Assembly: GCA_902581145.1 (NCBI GenBank)
Contig: CACHNE010000004.1
Location: 1 to 64,000, forward strand
Source: an uncultured Bacteroidota bacterium
GTDB taxonomy: Bacteria > Bacteroidota > Bacteroidia > Flavobacteriales > Flavobacteriaceae
DNA length: 64,000 nt
Direction: 5' to 3'
Shown: positions 18,052 through 26,404 of the stretch, piece by piece
Position numbering within the stretch: the stretch's first letter is position 1
Layout: every line of letters begins with the position of its first letter
Position numbers and translations under genes: made by a program
Notes under the pieces: generated by a model
Seen by the model: only the letters and a program-made list of their open reading frames with translations
Databases searched by the model: none
Told to the model about the DNA's origin: nothing

Positions 18052-19500
18052 TTAAAATTCTTCCCAAAAGTTCGTTGTAAATTCCTCTGAGTATTCTGGC
18101 ATTATATCATTTTTAACTGTGATGTTATCAAATTTGGATTTTGTTATTTTTTTGGACTCAAAGATCTGTAATTCTGTAGAACTTTTTTCATCGAAGATTA
18201 AATCCATTCTAAATGAAATTTCATTTTGTTTTCTTCTGCCCTTAACATTTTTATTTTTTTCAATCAGCTTTATCGGTCTATCGAATCCTGCTCTTTGGCC
18301 AAAATTAATTTTTGCATAAGACAAAGCATATTTTTCATTTTCATATTTTGAAAGAATCATTTTTCCGTCACGCTGATATATATTGACAAACACACCCAAT
18401 AATTTTATGTTATAAACAGTTTTAATATTTTTAAAATCTATTCTAACTATTGCAAAATCATCAGGATTTATATATAATGTGCCCGAGTATTTACCTCTAC
18501 CTTTTGGATTAGCCTCCATTTTATAAACCAAGTCATTACCAAGGATATCTATTTTGGGTTCTGAGAAAACATATTTGTAAGGTTTTAAAATAAAATTTAG
18601 CGGAGATTCCTTTTCAAAAAATAGAAAATTATAAAATCTATTTATGGTACGTATTTGATTATTTGCAAAATCTCCTTTTTCTTTAACTTCTTTTTCTTGA
18701 AATTTTTTTATCGATTCAGTATTTGTACTATCAACTTCCTCTAGCCCATCAAGCTCTAAATCACCTCCAAATATTCCTGATTTAATTTTGTAATAGGAGT
18801 CTGGTTTTAATTCATTTTTAAATGCTTCTTCCATTTTTTTATTAATTGACTCTAGTACTTCACCTTCCTTATTATAAGTTTCTCTGGACTTAATTATTTT
18901 AATCTTCTTTTTAACCTCATCATCAAAGCTTCTGTAATAATAAGCTAATGTTTCAAGTCCTGAATTGTTTTCTTTAGCAAGATTAGCCAGTAAGCTATCG
19001 ATTAAACTTTTATTTATTTCAGGGACTGTAGATTTAAACTTATTTATAATAAATCTTTCAGTTCTTGTATTAGATTTTCTGCTTAGATAAATCTTATTTT
19101 CGGTAAATTGTTTTTCATAATTCTTGTCAATATTTTCAACTACTTTAGAAATGATTTCCTTTGAGCTTAATTTTTTATTTGTTAAAATGACATCAGTTAA
19201 TTTTATTGGAGACTGAACAAGTTTAATCAAGGTGTCATTAAAATCCTTAATCAAAAAGGAACTTTTTTTATAACCAAGCATTGAAATATACATTGAATCC
19301 TTTTCTGATAATTGCGATTTAATTAACTCAAAACGCCCATCATCATCAGAAATTAAACCATTATTATTTGAAAAGTAAACATTAGAATAAGGAACCGCTT
19401 GACCGGAAATTGAATCAATGATTTGAATCTTCAAAGATTGAGAGCTAATCTTCACACTGTACAATGAAAAAAAAATGATTATTAAAATATTTCTGACCAC
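18052..19500 (-). CDS. Carboxypeptidase-regulatory-like-domain protein, exported
   Basis: A 482-residue predicted envelope protein. It begins at a GTG (19500) with a signal peptide (MVRNILIIIFFSLYSVKISS), followed by a CarboxypepD_reg-like beta domain (about residues 25-100: SGQAVPYSNVYFSNNNGLIS, then DDDGRFEL). The remaining part has a charged helical middle and a beta-rich end with YSGTLYINPDDFAIVRIDF. Proteins with this architecture in Bacteroidota include outer-membrane and TonB-linked surface proteins, such as the DUF5686 family, but this one is shorter and has no obvious barrel. It stands alone between convergent glmS and divergent DUF819 genes. Function unknown. Confidence 0.72.
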   Translation of the reverse strand: MVRNILIIIFFSLYSVKISSQSLKIQIIDSISGQAVPYSNVYFSNNNGLISDDDGRFELIKSQLSEKDSMYISMLGYKKSSFLIKDFNDTLIKLVQSPIKLTDVILTNKKLSSKEIISKVVENIDKNYEKQFTENKIYLSRKSNTRTERFIINKFKSTVPEINKSLIDSLLANLAKENNSGLETLAYYYRSFDDEVKKKIKIIKSRETYNKEGEVLESINKKMEEAFKNELKPDSYYKIKSGIFGGDLELDGLEEVDSTNTESIKKFQEKEVKEKGDFANNQIRTINRFYNFLFFEKESPLNFILKPYKYVFSEPKIDILGNDLVYKMEANPKGRGKYSGTLYINPDDFAIVRIDFKNIKTVYNIKLLGVFVNIYQRDGKMILSKYENEKYALSYAKINFGQRAGFDRPIKLIEKNKNVKGRRKQNEISFRMDLIFDEKSSTELQIFESKKITKSKFDNITVKNDIMPEYSEEFTTNFWEEF

Positions 19501-19560
19501 TTAATGCCTTTTAATTTTGTTACTTTTATAAATATAGCAAATAGTTAATACCAAATAAAT

Positions 19561-20814
19561 ATGCCTTTTACAAACGATGCAATAGTCTTTGGAATTTTAA
19601 TGATTTCTTTGGGTTTTGTTTTTTATACTGAATCAATTAAAAACGGATTCTGGTACAAATTTTATAAAGTTATCCCTGGGCTTTTAATGTGCTATTTTAT
19701 CCCAGCAATATTTAATTCTTTAGGTATTATTTCGTCTGAAGATTCACAAACTTATTATATAGCTAGTAGATACTTACTTCCTGCATCGCTTCTTTTGATG
19801 ACATTGAGTATTGATTTAAAAGCAATATACAATTTAGGTTATAAGGCTTTAATTATGTTTTTCACAGGTACATTGGGTATAATCATAGGAGGACCAATAT
19901 CGATCTTAATTTTATCCATATTTTTTCCTGAATTATTTAACGGCGCTGGCCCTGATGCAATATGGAGAGGACTATCAACTTTAGCAGGTAGTTGGATTGG
20001 TGGTGGTGCCAACCAGGCGGCAATGCTTGAAATATTTGAATATAACCCTCAAAAATATGGAGGGATGGTTTTGGTTGATATTGTAGTAGCCAATATTTGG
20101 ATGGCAATGATTCTATTTGGGATTGGAAAGAAAGAATCAATTAATGAATGGCTAAAAGCAGACACCTCAGCAATCGAAGAATTAAAAGAAAAAGTGACTT
20201 CATTTTCAAATAGTACTAAAAGAATTCCAAACCTAACAGACTATATGGTTTTATTAGCAATTGCATTTGGAACTGTTGGCTTGTCACATCTAGGTGCAGA
20301 ATATATTTCAGAATTTCTAACATCAAATTTTGAGGCTGTAGCTGATAAAAGTTCAGGTCTTTCTTCTTTTGCATCAAAGTTTTTTTGGATGATATCAATC
20401 GCAACATTTATCGGAATTGGATTGTCATTTACAAAAGCTAAAAATTTTGAAGGAGTCGGTGCTAGTAAAATTGGAAGTATTTTTATTTACGTACTAGTAG
20501 CAACAATTGGAATGAAAATGGATTTAGGAACTATTCTTGAGGAACCTAAACTTATTCTGATAGGTTTAATCTGGATGTCAATTCACGCCGTTTTACTTAT
20601 TGTTGTTGCAAAGTTAATTAGGGCGCCATATTTCTTTTTAGCTGTAGGAAGCCAAGCTAATGTGGGGGGTGCTGCTTCTGCTCCAGTTGTTGCTGCAGCA
20701 TTTCATCCATCACTAGCTACAGTTGGGGTTTTATTGGCGGTATTTGGATATGTGGTTGGAACATATGGGGCAATGATATGTACATGGTTGATGGAATATA
20801 CTTCAAATTTATAA
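19561..20814 (+). CDS. DUF819-family integral membrane protein
   Basis: A 417-residue protein with about ten to twelve hydrophobic segments throughout. Family features are the glycine-rich motif SWIGGGANQAAMLEIF near residue 140 and the near-symmetric VGSQANVGGAASAPVVAAAF near residue 370, which look like two halves of an inverted-repeat transporter. DUF819 proteins (YjcL type) are of unknown substrate; transport or exchange of a small ion or metabolite is plausible. It is followed by a CDGSH gene only three bases later, so the two are likely cotranscribed. A TAATTTTG element lies at 19512-19519 but has no good -33 partner. Confidence 0.85.
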   Translation: MPFTNDAIVFGILMISLGFVFYTESIKNGFWYKFYKVIPGLLMCYFIPAIFNSLGIISSEDSQTYYIASRYLLPASLLLMTLSIDLKAIYNLGYKALIMFFTGTLGIIIGGPISILILSIFFPELFNGAGPDAIWRGLSTLAGSWIGGGANQAAMLEIFEYNPQKYGGMVLVDIVVANIWMAMILFGIGKKESINEWLKADTSAIEELKEKVTSFSNSTKRIPNLTDYMVLLAIAFGTVGLSHLGAEYISEFLTSNFEAVADKSSGLSSFASKFFWMISIATFIGIGLSFTKAKNFEGVGASKIGSIFIYVLVATIGMKMDLGTILEEPKLILIGLIWMSIHAVLLIVVAKLIRAPYFFLAVGSQANVGGAASAPVVAAAFHPSLATVGVLLAVFGYVVGTYGAMICTWLMEYTSNL

Positions 20815-20817
20815 TTC

Positions 20818-21000
20818 GTGGAAAAGAAAAGCACTCATATATTTAGAAAAGAAAAAGGTCAGATCGTGGTTCAGGGTGAAGTTAATCTAACCGATATTGA
20901 CGGAAATAAAATTCCACATGGTGATAGATTTACTTTGTGTGGCTGCGCAAAATCTAAAAAACTTCCATTCTGCGATGGTTCACACAAATTAGAAGATTAG
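20818..21000 (+). CDS. CDGSH-type iron-sulfur protein
   Basis: A 60-residue protein holding a single CDGSH [2Fe-2S] motif. Ligands are C41, C43, C52 and H56 in LCGCAKSKKLPFCDGSHK, exactly the Cys3-His pattern of mitoNEET-like proteins. No membrane anchor is present, unlike mitoNEET. Bacterial members of this size are small redox or cluster-transfer proteins of uncertain partner. The start is GTG, three bases after the DUF819 stop; no ATG offers a better start. The tight spacing suggests that translation depends on the DUF819 gene. Confidence 0.92.
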   Translation: MEKKSTHIFRKEKGQIVVQGEVNLTDIDGNKIPHGDRFTLCGCAKSKKLPFCDGSHKLED

Positions 21001-21036
21001 ATGATTTATTGGAATAAAATTTGTGATTATAATTAA

Positions 21037-23379
21037 GTGAAAAGGTTAATATCATTACTATTTGTACTACCTACACTGATTTTTTCCCAAATTGATGGCA
21101 CCATAAACGGATATATTTATGATTCTAAAAGTCAATTACCACTTTTAGGTGCTAATGTTATAATTGAAGGAACCGATAAAGGAGCTATTTCGGATGAAAA
21201 CGGATTCTTTGAAATTTCTAAAATTAAACCTCAGTCATATAATTTATCTGTGAGCTATATTGGATATCAATCAAAAAAAATATTCAATATCATAATCAAA
21301 AGTAAAGGAAATCAGACATTAGAAATATATTTAATAGAGTCAGCTCAAGAATTAGAAGAAATCATTTTATTTGAAAGCCCCTTTAAAAAATCAAAAGAAA
21401 CTCCACTGTCTATAAATACTTTTTCAAGAGTTGAAATTGAAAGTTATCCCGGAGCAGATAATGATGTCACTAAAGTAGTACAAAGTATGCCTGGTCTTTC
21501 TCCCTCTGTTGGAGGTTTTAGGAATGACATTATAATTAGAGGGGGTGCTCCTAATGAAACCGTATACTATTTAGACGAAATAGAAATCCCAAATATAAAT
21601 CACTTTAGTACTCAAGGTAGTGCTGGAGGTCCACAGGGAATGATAAATATTTCATTTATCAACGAAGTAACTCTAAGCACTTCTGCATTTGGTGTTGAGT
21701 ATGATAATCCATTGAGTGGTGTATTACAATTCAATCAAAAAAATGGAAACCCAAAAGATTTTAGTGGGAACTTTAGGTTTGGAGCCAGTGATTCAGCAAT
21801 TACAATTGAGGGTCCTTTTTCGAAAGAAGAAAATAATAAAACAACCTTTATATTTTCTGCTAGAAAAAGTTACCTGCAATTTTTATTCAAACTGATTGGT
21901 CTTCCAATCAGGCCCGACTATTGGGATTTTCAAGGGAAAATTAACCATAAAATTGATGACTACAATAGCCTAAATATTATAGGGCTTGGAGCAATCGATG
22001 ACTTTTCGGTAGAAGCTCCAGATGATTTTGATTTTACACAACAATCTTTTCTTGAACAGGTTCCGATAATTAAGCAAAACTCTACAACTATTGGAGCTTC
22101 GTGGGTAAGAAAATTTAAAGAAACTAAAGGACAATTTGTATTGGCACTAAGTACCAATAAATTGAAAAATATTTTCTCAAGATATTCTGATAACGAAAAC
22201 TTGGAGGGATTATTTTTTAGAAATGATTCGCACGAGTGGGAAACAAAAATTAGAGCAAAAACTACAAGCTATTTAAATGAATGGAAAATTACATGGGGAG
22301 GAAATATTCAATATTCAGACTATTTCAATAATACTTCTGATTTTTATAATCAGATTGATTACTTGACAAAAATCAATTTTTATAAATATGGTTTTTTCGG
22401 CAGTGTTTCAAAAAGCTTTATTGATTCTAAGCTTGACGTATCAATTGGGGTTAGAGCTGATGAGGATAGTTTTAGTACTGGATCCAAAATCGTCGATAAC
22501 CTATCACCCAGAATTTCTACATCATATTCAATAAGTAAAGATCGAAGGTTAAAGTGGAATTCTAGTATTGGAACATATTTTAAAATTCCAACGTATACTG
22601 TTCTCGGATTCAAGAATTTAACCGGGGAATTCATAAATCAAAGTACTAAATACACAAAAAGTAGTCATTACGTTACTGGATTTGATTACTCTATCGGAAA
22701 TGCGGCAAAAGTTTCTATTGAAGGTTTTGTAAAGAGATACGCTAATTTCCCTATCTCTTTAATTGACGGAGTTTCTCTTGCTAACAAGGGAGCTGATTTT
22801 GAGGTCCTTGGCAATGAGGCTGTGTTAACAAATGGTGAAGGTAGAACTGAGGGAGTTGAATTTTTATTTCAACAAAAACTCACAAGGAATTTTTACGGAA
22901 TCTTTTCTTACACTTTTTTCAAGAGTGAATTTACAGATATAAATGGAAATTATCTTCCATCTGTTTGGGATAGCAAACATTTATCTTCTTTTAGCGGTGG
23001 CTACAAACTCAAAAAGAATTGGGAAATAAGCTCAAGATGGCGCTTTGCAGGTAAAACTCCTTATGTCCCATATGATTTGGAAGCGAGTTTAAATAATTAC
23101 CCTAACATGATTTTGGATTATTCACAACTTGGGAGTGTAAAAATTGGTAATTTTTCACAGTTAGATATCAGGTTTGATAAAAAATGGAACAAAGAAAATG
23201 TATCGATAAACTTCTTTTTAGAAATATTAAATCTATTAGCTCAAAAAATTCCTTCCCCTACTGAATATGGACTTGAAAGAGATAATTATGGTAATGTATT
23301 GACTCCTTATAACCTCATTGAAGTTGATATCAACAGAAAATCAATTATCCCTTCTTTTGGTTTTTCTATTGATTTTTAA
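21037..23379 (+). CDS. TonB-dependent outer-membrane receptor, CarboxypepD-reg type
   Basis: A 780-residue outer-membrane transporter driven by TonB-ExbBD. Start GTG at 21037 with signal peptide (MKRLISLLFVLPTLIFSQ). Domains: carboxypeptidase-regulatory-like (about 25-105, with LPLLGANVIIEGTDKGAI and NLSVSYIGYQSKKIF), plug (about 120-240, with DVTKVVQSMPGLSPSVGG and IIIRGGAPNETVYYLDEIE), and a beta-barrel to the end, closing on Phe as expected (FGFSIDF). The substrate is unknown; no SusD gene follows. The CDGSH gene is 36 bases upstream; the gap has no clear promoter. Confidence 0.92.
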   Translation: MKRLISLLFVLPTLIFSQIDGTINGYIYDSKSQLPLLGANVIIEGTDKGAISDENGFFEISKIKPQSYNLSVSYIGYQSKKIFNIIIKSKGNQTLEIYLIESAQELEEIILFESPFKKSKETPLSINTFSRVEIESYPGADNDVTKVVQSMPGLSPSVGGFRNDIIIRGGAPNETVYYLDEIEIPNINHFSTQGSAGGPQGMINISFINEVTLSTSAFGVEYDNPLSGVLQFNQKNGNPKDFSGNFRFGASDSAITIEGPFSKEENNKTTFIFSARKSYLQFLFKLIGLPIRPDYWDFQGKINHKIDDYNSLNIIGLGAIDDFSVEAPDDFDFTQQSFLEQVPIIKQNSTTIGASWVRKFKETKGQFVLALSTNKLKNIFSRYSDNENLEGLFFRNDSHEWETKIRAKTTSYLNEWKITWGGNIQYSDYFNNTSDFYNQIDYLTKINFYKYGFFGSVSKSFIDSKLDVSIGVRADEDSFSTGSKIVDNLSPRISTSYSISKDRRLKWNSSIGTYFKIPTYTVLGFKNLTGEFINQSTKYTKSSHYVTGFDYSIGNAAKVSIEGFVKRYANFPISLIDGVSLANKGADFEVLGNEAVLTNGEGRTEGVEFLFQQKLTRNFYGIFSYTFFKSEFTDINGNYLPSVWDSKHLSSFSGGYKLKKNWEISSRWRFAGKTPYVPYDLEASLNNYPNMILDYSQLGSVKIGNFSQLDIRFDKKWNKENVSINFFLEILNLLAQKIPSPTEYGLERDNYGNVLTPYNLIEVDINRKSIIPSFGFSIDF

Positions 23380-23544
23380 GGTAATTTCTGTCAAATAAGC
23401 ATTTTCTATTAAAACTGTTAATTCTTTGAATATATGATAATTAAAATGTCAATATATTATGATATTAATTGCCTTTTAGTCAAAAATTCAATAATATTTT
23501 TAACAAAACTTTATTTTTAAAGCCTATTTTTTTACAATAATGTA

Positions 23545-23574
23545 TTGCGTTAACAGATTATTAACATATATTTA
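23545..23574 (+). promoter_or_regulatory. Candidate promoter for the receptor at 23604
   Basis: TTG at 23545-23547, a 19-base spacer, then TATATTTA at 23567-23574 (seven of eight TAnnTTTG positions). Predicted transcript start near 23581, leader about 23 bases. Three TTAAC direct repeats overlap it. The 224-base gap before this receptor is otherwise AT-rich with no visible gene. Confidence 0.6.
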
Positions 23575-23576
23575 AC
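23550..23576 (+). repeat. Three TTAAC direct repeats at 11-bp period over the promoter
   Basis: TTAAC occurs at 23550-23554, 23561-23565 and 23572-23576, each copy beginning exactly 11 bases after the previous one. They fill the spacer and the -7 element of the candidate promoter. Phased direct repeats of this kind are typical of binding sites for response regulators or other activators; here that is inference only. Confidence 0.5.
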
Positions 23577-23603
23577 CTATTAAAAATTAAACATAAACAA
23601 ATT

Positions 23604-26375
23604 ATGAGAACAATTCTTAAGATTTTAATAATGTTAGTTGGTGTTTTTTCTTATGCTCAGACAACAGTTTCTGGAAGCATAACTGATCAAAACAACCAAC
23701 CATTATCAGGCGCTACTGTTATTGTAGTTGGAACATCAAGTGGTGTTGCAGCTGACTTTGACGGTAATTACACAATTACTGTAGATATGAATGCTCCATT
23801 TAGCATCGAAGCAAGTAGCGTTGGTTTCAAACCTGCAACCATAGAAGTTACGGGAAGTTCAACAGTGAACATTGTTTTAGAGGATAATACAGCTCTTGAT
23901 GAAGTGGTTGTTTCTGCTTCTAGAACTCCACAAAGAGTTTTTGAATCTCCAGTAACTGTTGAGAGATTTGGGACAAAAGACATCAGAACAACTGCATCTG
24001 CAGATTTCTATGATGGTCTTGAAAATTTAAAAGGTGTAGATATAAATGTGAATAGTTTTACTTTTAAGTCTATCAATACGAGAGGTTTTGCAACTTTTGC
24101 AAATACTAGGTTTGTACAATTAGTTGATGGTATGGACAATTCTGCACCTGCCCTTAACTTCCCATTAGGAAACTTATTGGGTATGGTAGAGACAGATGTG
24201 CTTGATGTTGAATTAGTTCCTGGAACTTCTTCAGCTTTATATGGTGCAAACGCATTTAACGGTATTCTGTTAATGAGAAGTAAAAACCCATTTGATCACC
24301 AAGGAGTTAGTGGTCAGTATAAAAGAGGTCTTACAGTACAAGATGCTGCGGGAACAAACGAGTTCCAAGACGTTCAAATTAGATGGGGGCACAAATTTAG
24401 TGACAAGCTGGCTATGAAAGTAAACTTTGGTTACTTGACCGGTACAGATTGGATAGCTAATAGTGAAGAAGACAAGCTAAATAGAGCTGTTTTTGCCGGT
24501 GTATATAATAAAGACGGAATTAACATCTATGGAGATGAAGTTCAGACAAATATATATGGTGTTGCTCAACAAATGGTTGGCTTAGGCCTTTTACCAGCTG
24601 GTGCTGAAGCACTAGTTCCTTCAACTAATGTTAGTAGAACAGGATATAATGAAACAGATATGGCTGAGCCTGATGCTACTAGTAAGAAGGCTGATTGGGG
24701 TGTATATTACAGACCAATTGAAGGAAGTAACCTTGAAATATCATATGTTGGAAAATGGGGTACTGGTAAAACTTTATACCAAGGTATCAATAGATATGCT
24801 ATCAAAAACTTTACTATGAATCAACACAAGCTTGAAGTAACTAATGATAACTGGTTTGCTAGAGCATATATGGTTGAGGATGATGCAGGTGATTCATACG
24901 ATATGACATTTGCTGCAATTAACGTTAATAGAAGATGGAAGCCAGACCTTAACTGGTTTGCAGAATATGTCGGAGCTATTGTTAACGGTACTCTTGGTGG
25001 GATGACAATAGATCAAGCTCATGTATTAGCAAGACAAACTGCTGATACAGGTAGATGGCTTCCTGGCTCTCCAGAATTTGAGTCCAATTTAGCTGAAGTA
25101 ATTCAAGATCCTGATTTAACAACAGGTGCTAGATTTACTGATAATTCTAAATTTTACCACTTAGACTATAACTATAATTTTGGTCATATGTGGGATTGGG
25201 CTGAAGTACAAGTTGGAGGATCTGCTAGAAGATACTCGTTAAATTCTGGTGGAACAATCTTTACTGATGTTGATGGTCCAATTGAATATCAGGAAACTGG
25301 TTTCTACACACAAGCTGTCAAGAAAATGATGGATGATAGGCTTGTGGTAACTGGTGCAATTAGATATGACAAATCAGAATATTTTGATGGTCAATTTTCG
25401 CCAAGAGCAGTTTTAAGTTACACTGCTGGTGAATACAAAAATTTAAATTTCAGAGTATCTTACCAAACTGGATTTAGAACTCCTACTACTCAGGATTTAT
25501 TTATTGGATTAGATGCTGGACAAGCAAGGTTAGTTGGTTCTGCTGAAGGTAACCCTGAAAGATATATTAGAGATTATGCGGTTAGTACTGCGGGTCAGGC
25601 TTTAGGAATTCCAGCAACAGTAACACTTTCGGGAGCTTCTGCATATAATAATGCATATGAAGCTAGTTCCGTTCAAGCTTTTGCTGCTGCCGGTGATCCA
25701 TCACTTCTTAGGGTAGCTGAGGTTGATTATGTGAAGCCAGAGCAAATGCAATCTATGGAATTTGGTTTTAGAGGTAAATTATCTAGAACATTTACCGTGG
25801 ATGCTGCTGTATATAGAAATGATTTCCAAGACTTCATTAATACTCAAGTAGTTCTTTCTCCACTTTACGGAGAAGTTGGTGATGGAGGTCTTTCAGTATT
25901 AGCAATGGCAAATCAAGATTTTGAAACATGGAGTTCATATACTAACTCTCCAGCAGAAATATCATCTTGGGGAGTATCAATAGGTATGGCTACGAAAATT
26001 TTTGGAAACTTTGATTTATCTGGTAGTTATACAAAATCAAAATTAGAATTTGAGCAATCATTATATCCTGACTTTAGAACAAACTGGAATACACCTGAGC
26101 ACAAATTTAAAGCTCAGTTTGGAAATACACAGTTGTTTAGAAATTTTGGGTTTAATGTAGCCTGGAGATATTGGAGTGAGTACTTATGGCAAGCATCTTT
26201 CGGAGATGGTATGGTGCCAGAAACTCATGTAATAGATGCTCAGTTTAACCTTACAGTTCCAAAGTGGAAGTCAACTATTAAAGTTGGTGCTACAAACTTA
26301 GGTGGTGATGAATACTTTACTGCTTTTTGGTTCTGGATTTATAGGTACTCAGTATTACATATCTTGGACAGCTAA
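23604..26375 (+). CDS. TonB-dependent outer-membrane receptor, C-terminus frameshifted
   Basis: A 923-residue receptor with signal peptide (MRTILKILIMLVGVFSYAQ), carboxypeptidase-regulatory-like domain (about 22-95), plug (about 110-230, with INTRGFATFANTRFVQLVDG and LYGANAFNGILLM) and a long barrel. The last in-frame residues (FWFWIYRYSVLHILDS) do not look like a barrel strand. Removing one T from the five-T run at 26324-26328 gives FGSGFIGTQYYISWTANNF ending at 26385, a typical closing strand with terminal Phe, and a 926-residue protein. So either the read has an indel error or the gene carries a fresh frameshift. The gene's codon choice looks less AT-biased than its neighbours, as for a highly expressed protein. 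It is followed 29 bases later by an SGNH-like lipoprotein. Confidence 0.92.
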   Translation: MRTILKILIMLVGVFSYAQTTVSGSITDQNNQPLSGATVIVVGTSSGVAADFDGNYTITVDMNAPFSIEASSVGFKPATIEVTGSSTVNIVLEDNTALDEVVVSASRTPQRVFESPVTVERFGTKDIRTTASADFYDGLENLKGVDINVNSFTFKSINTRGFATFANTRFVQLVDGMDNSAPALNFPLGNLLGMVETDVLDVELVPGTSSALYGANAFNGILLMRSKNPFDHQGVSGQYKRGLTVQDAAGTNEFQDVQIRWGHKFSDKLAMKVNFGYLTGTDWIANSEEDKLNRAVFAGVYNKDGINIYGDEVQTNIYGVAQQMVGLGLLPAGAEALVPSTNVSRTGYNETDMAEPDATSKKADWGVYYRPIEGSNLEISYVGKWGTGKTLYQGINRYAIKNFTMNQHKLEVTNDNWFARAYMVEDDAGDSYDMTFAAINVNRRWKPDLNWFAEYVGAIVNGTLGGMTIDQAHVLARQTADTGRWLPGSPEFESNLAEVIQDPDLTTGARFTDNSKFYHLDYNYNFGHMWDWAEVQVGGSARRYSLNSGGTIFTDVDGPIEYQETGFYTQAVKKMMDDRLVVTGAIRYDKSEYFDGQFSPRAVLSYTAGEYKNLNFRVSYQTGFRTPTTQDLFIGLDAGQARLVGSAEGNPERYIRDYAVSTAGQALGIPATVTLSGASAYNNAYEASSVQAFAAAGDPSLLRVAEVDYVKPEQMQSMEFGFRGKLSRTFTVDAAVYRNDFQDFINTQVVLSPLYGEVGDGGLSVLAMANQDFETWSSYTNSPAEISSWGVSIGMATKIFGNFDLSGSYTKSKLEFEQSLYPDFRTNWNTPEHKFKAQFGNTQLFRNFGFNVAWRYWSEYLWQASFGDGMVPETHVIDAQFNLTVPKWKSTIKVGATNLGGDEYFTAFWFWIYRYSVLHILDS

Positions 26376-26404
26376 TAACTTTTAAAAATTAAAATTTAAT
26401 CATT

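Noticed and set aside
23380-23603. Possible small gene or RNA in the largest intergenic gap
   Set aside because: 224 bases of AT-rich sequence with no open frame of note and no stable structure seen, only the promoter and TTAAC repeats.
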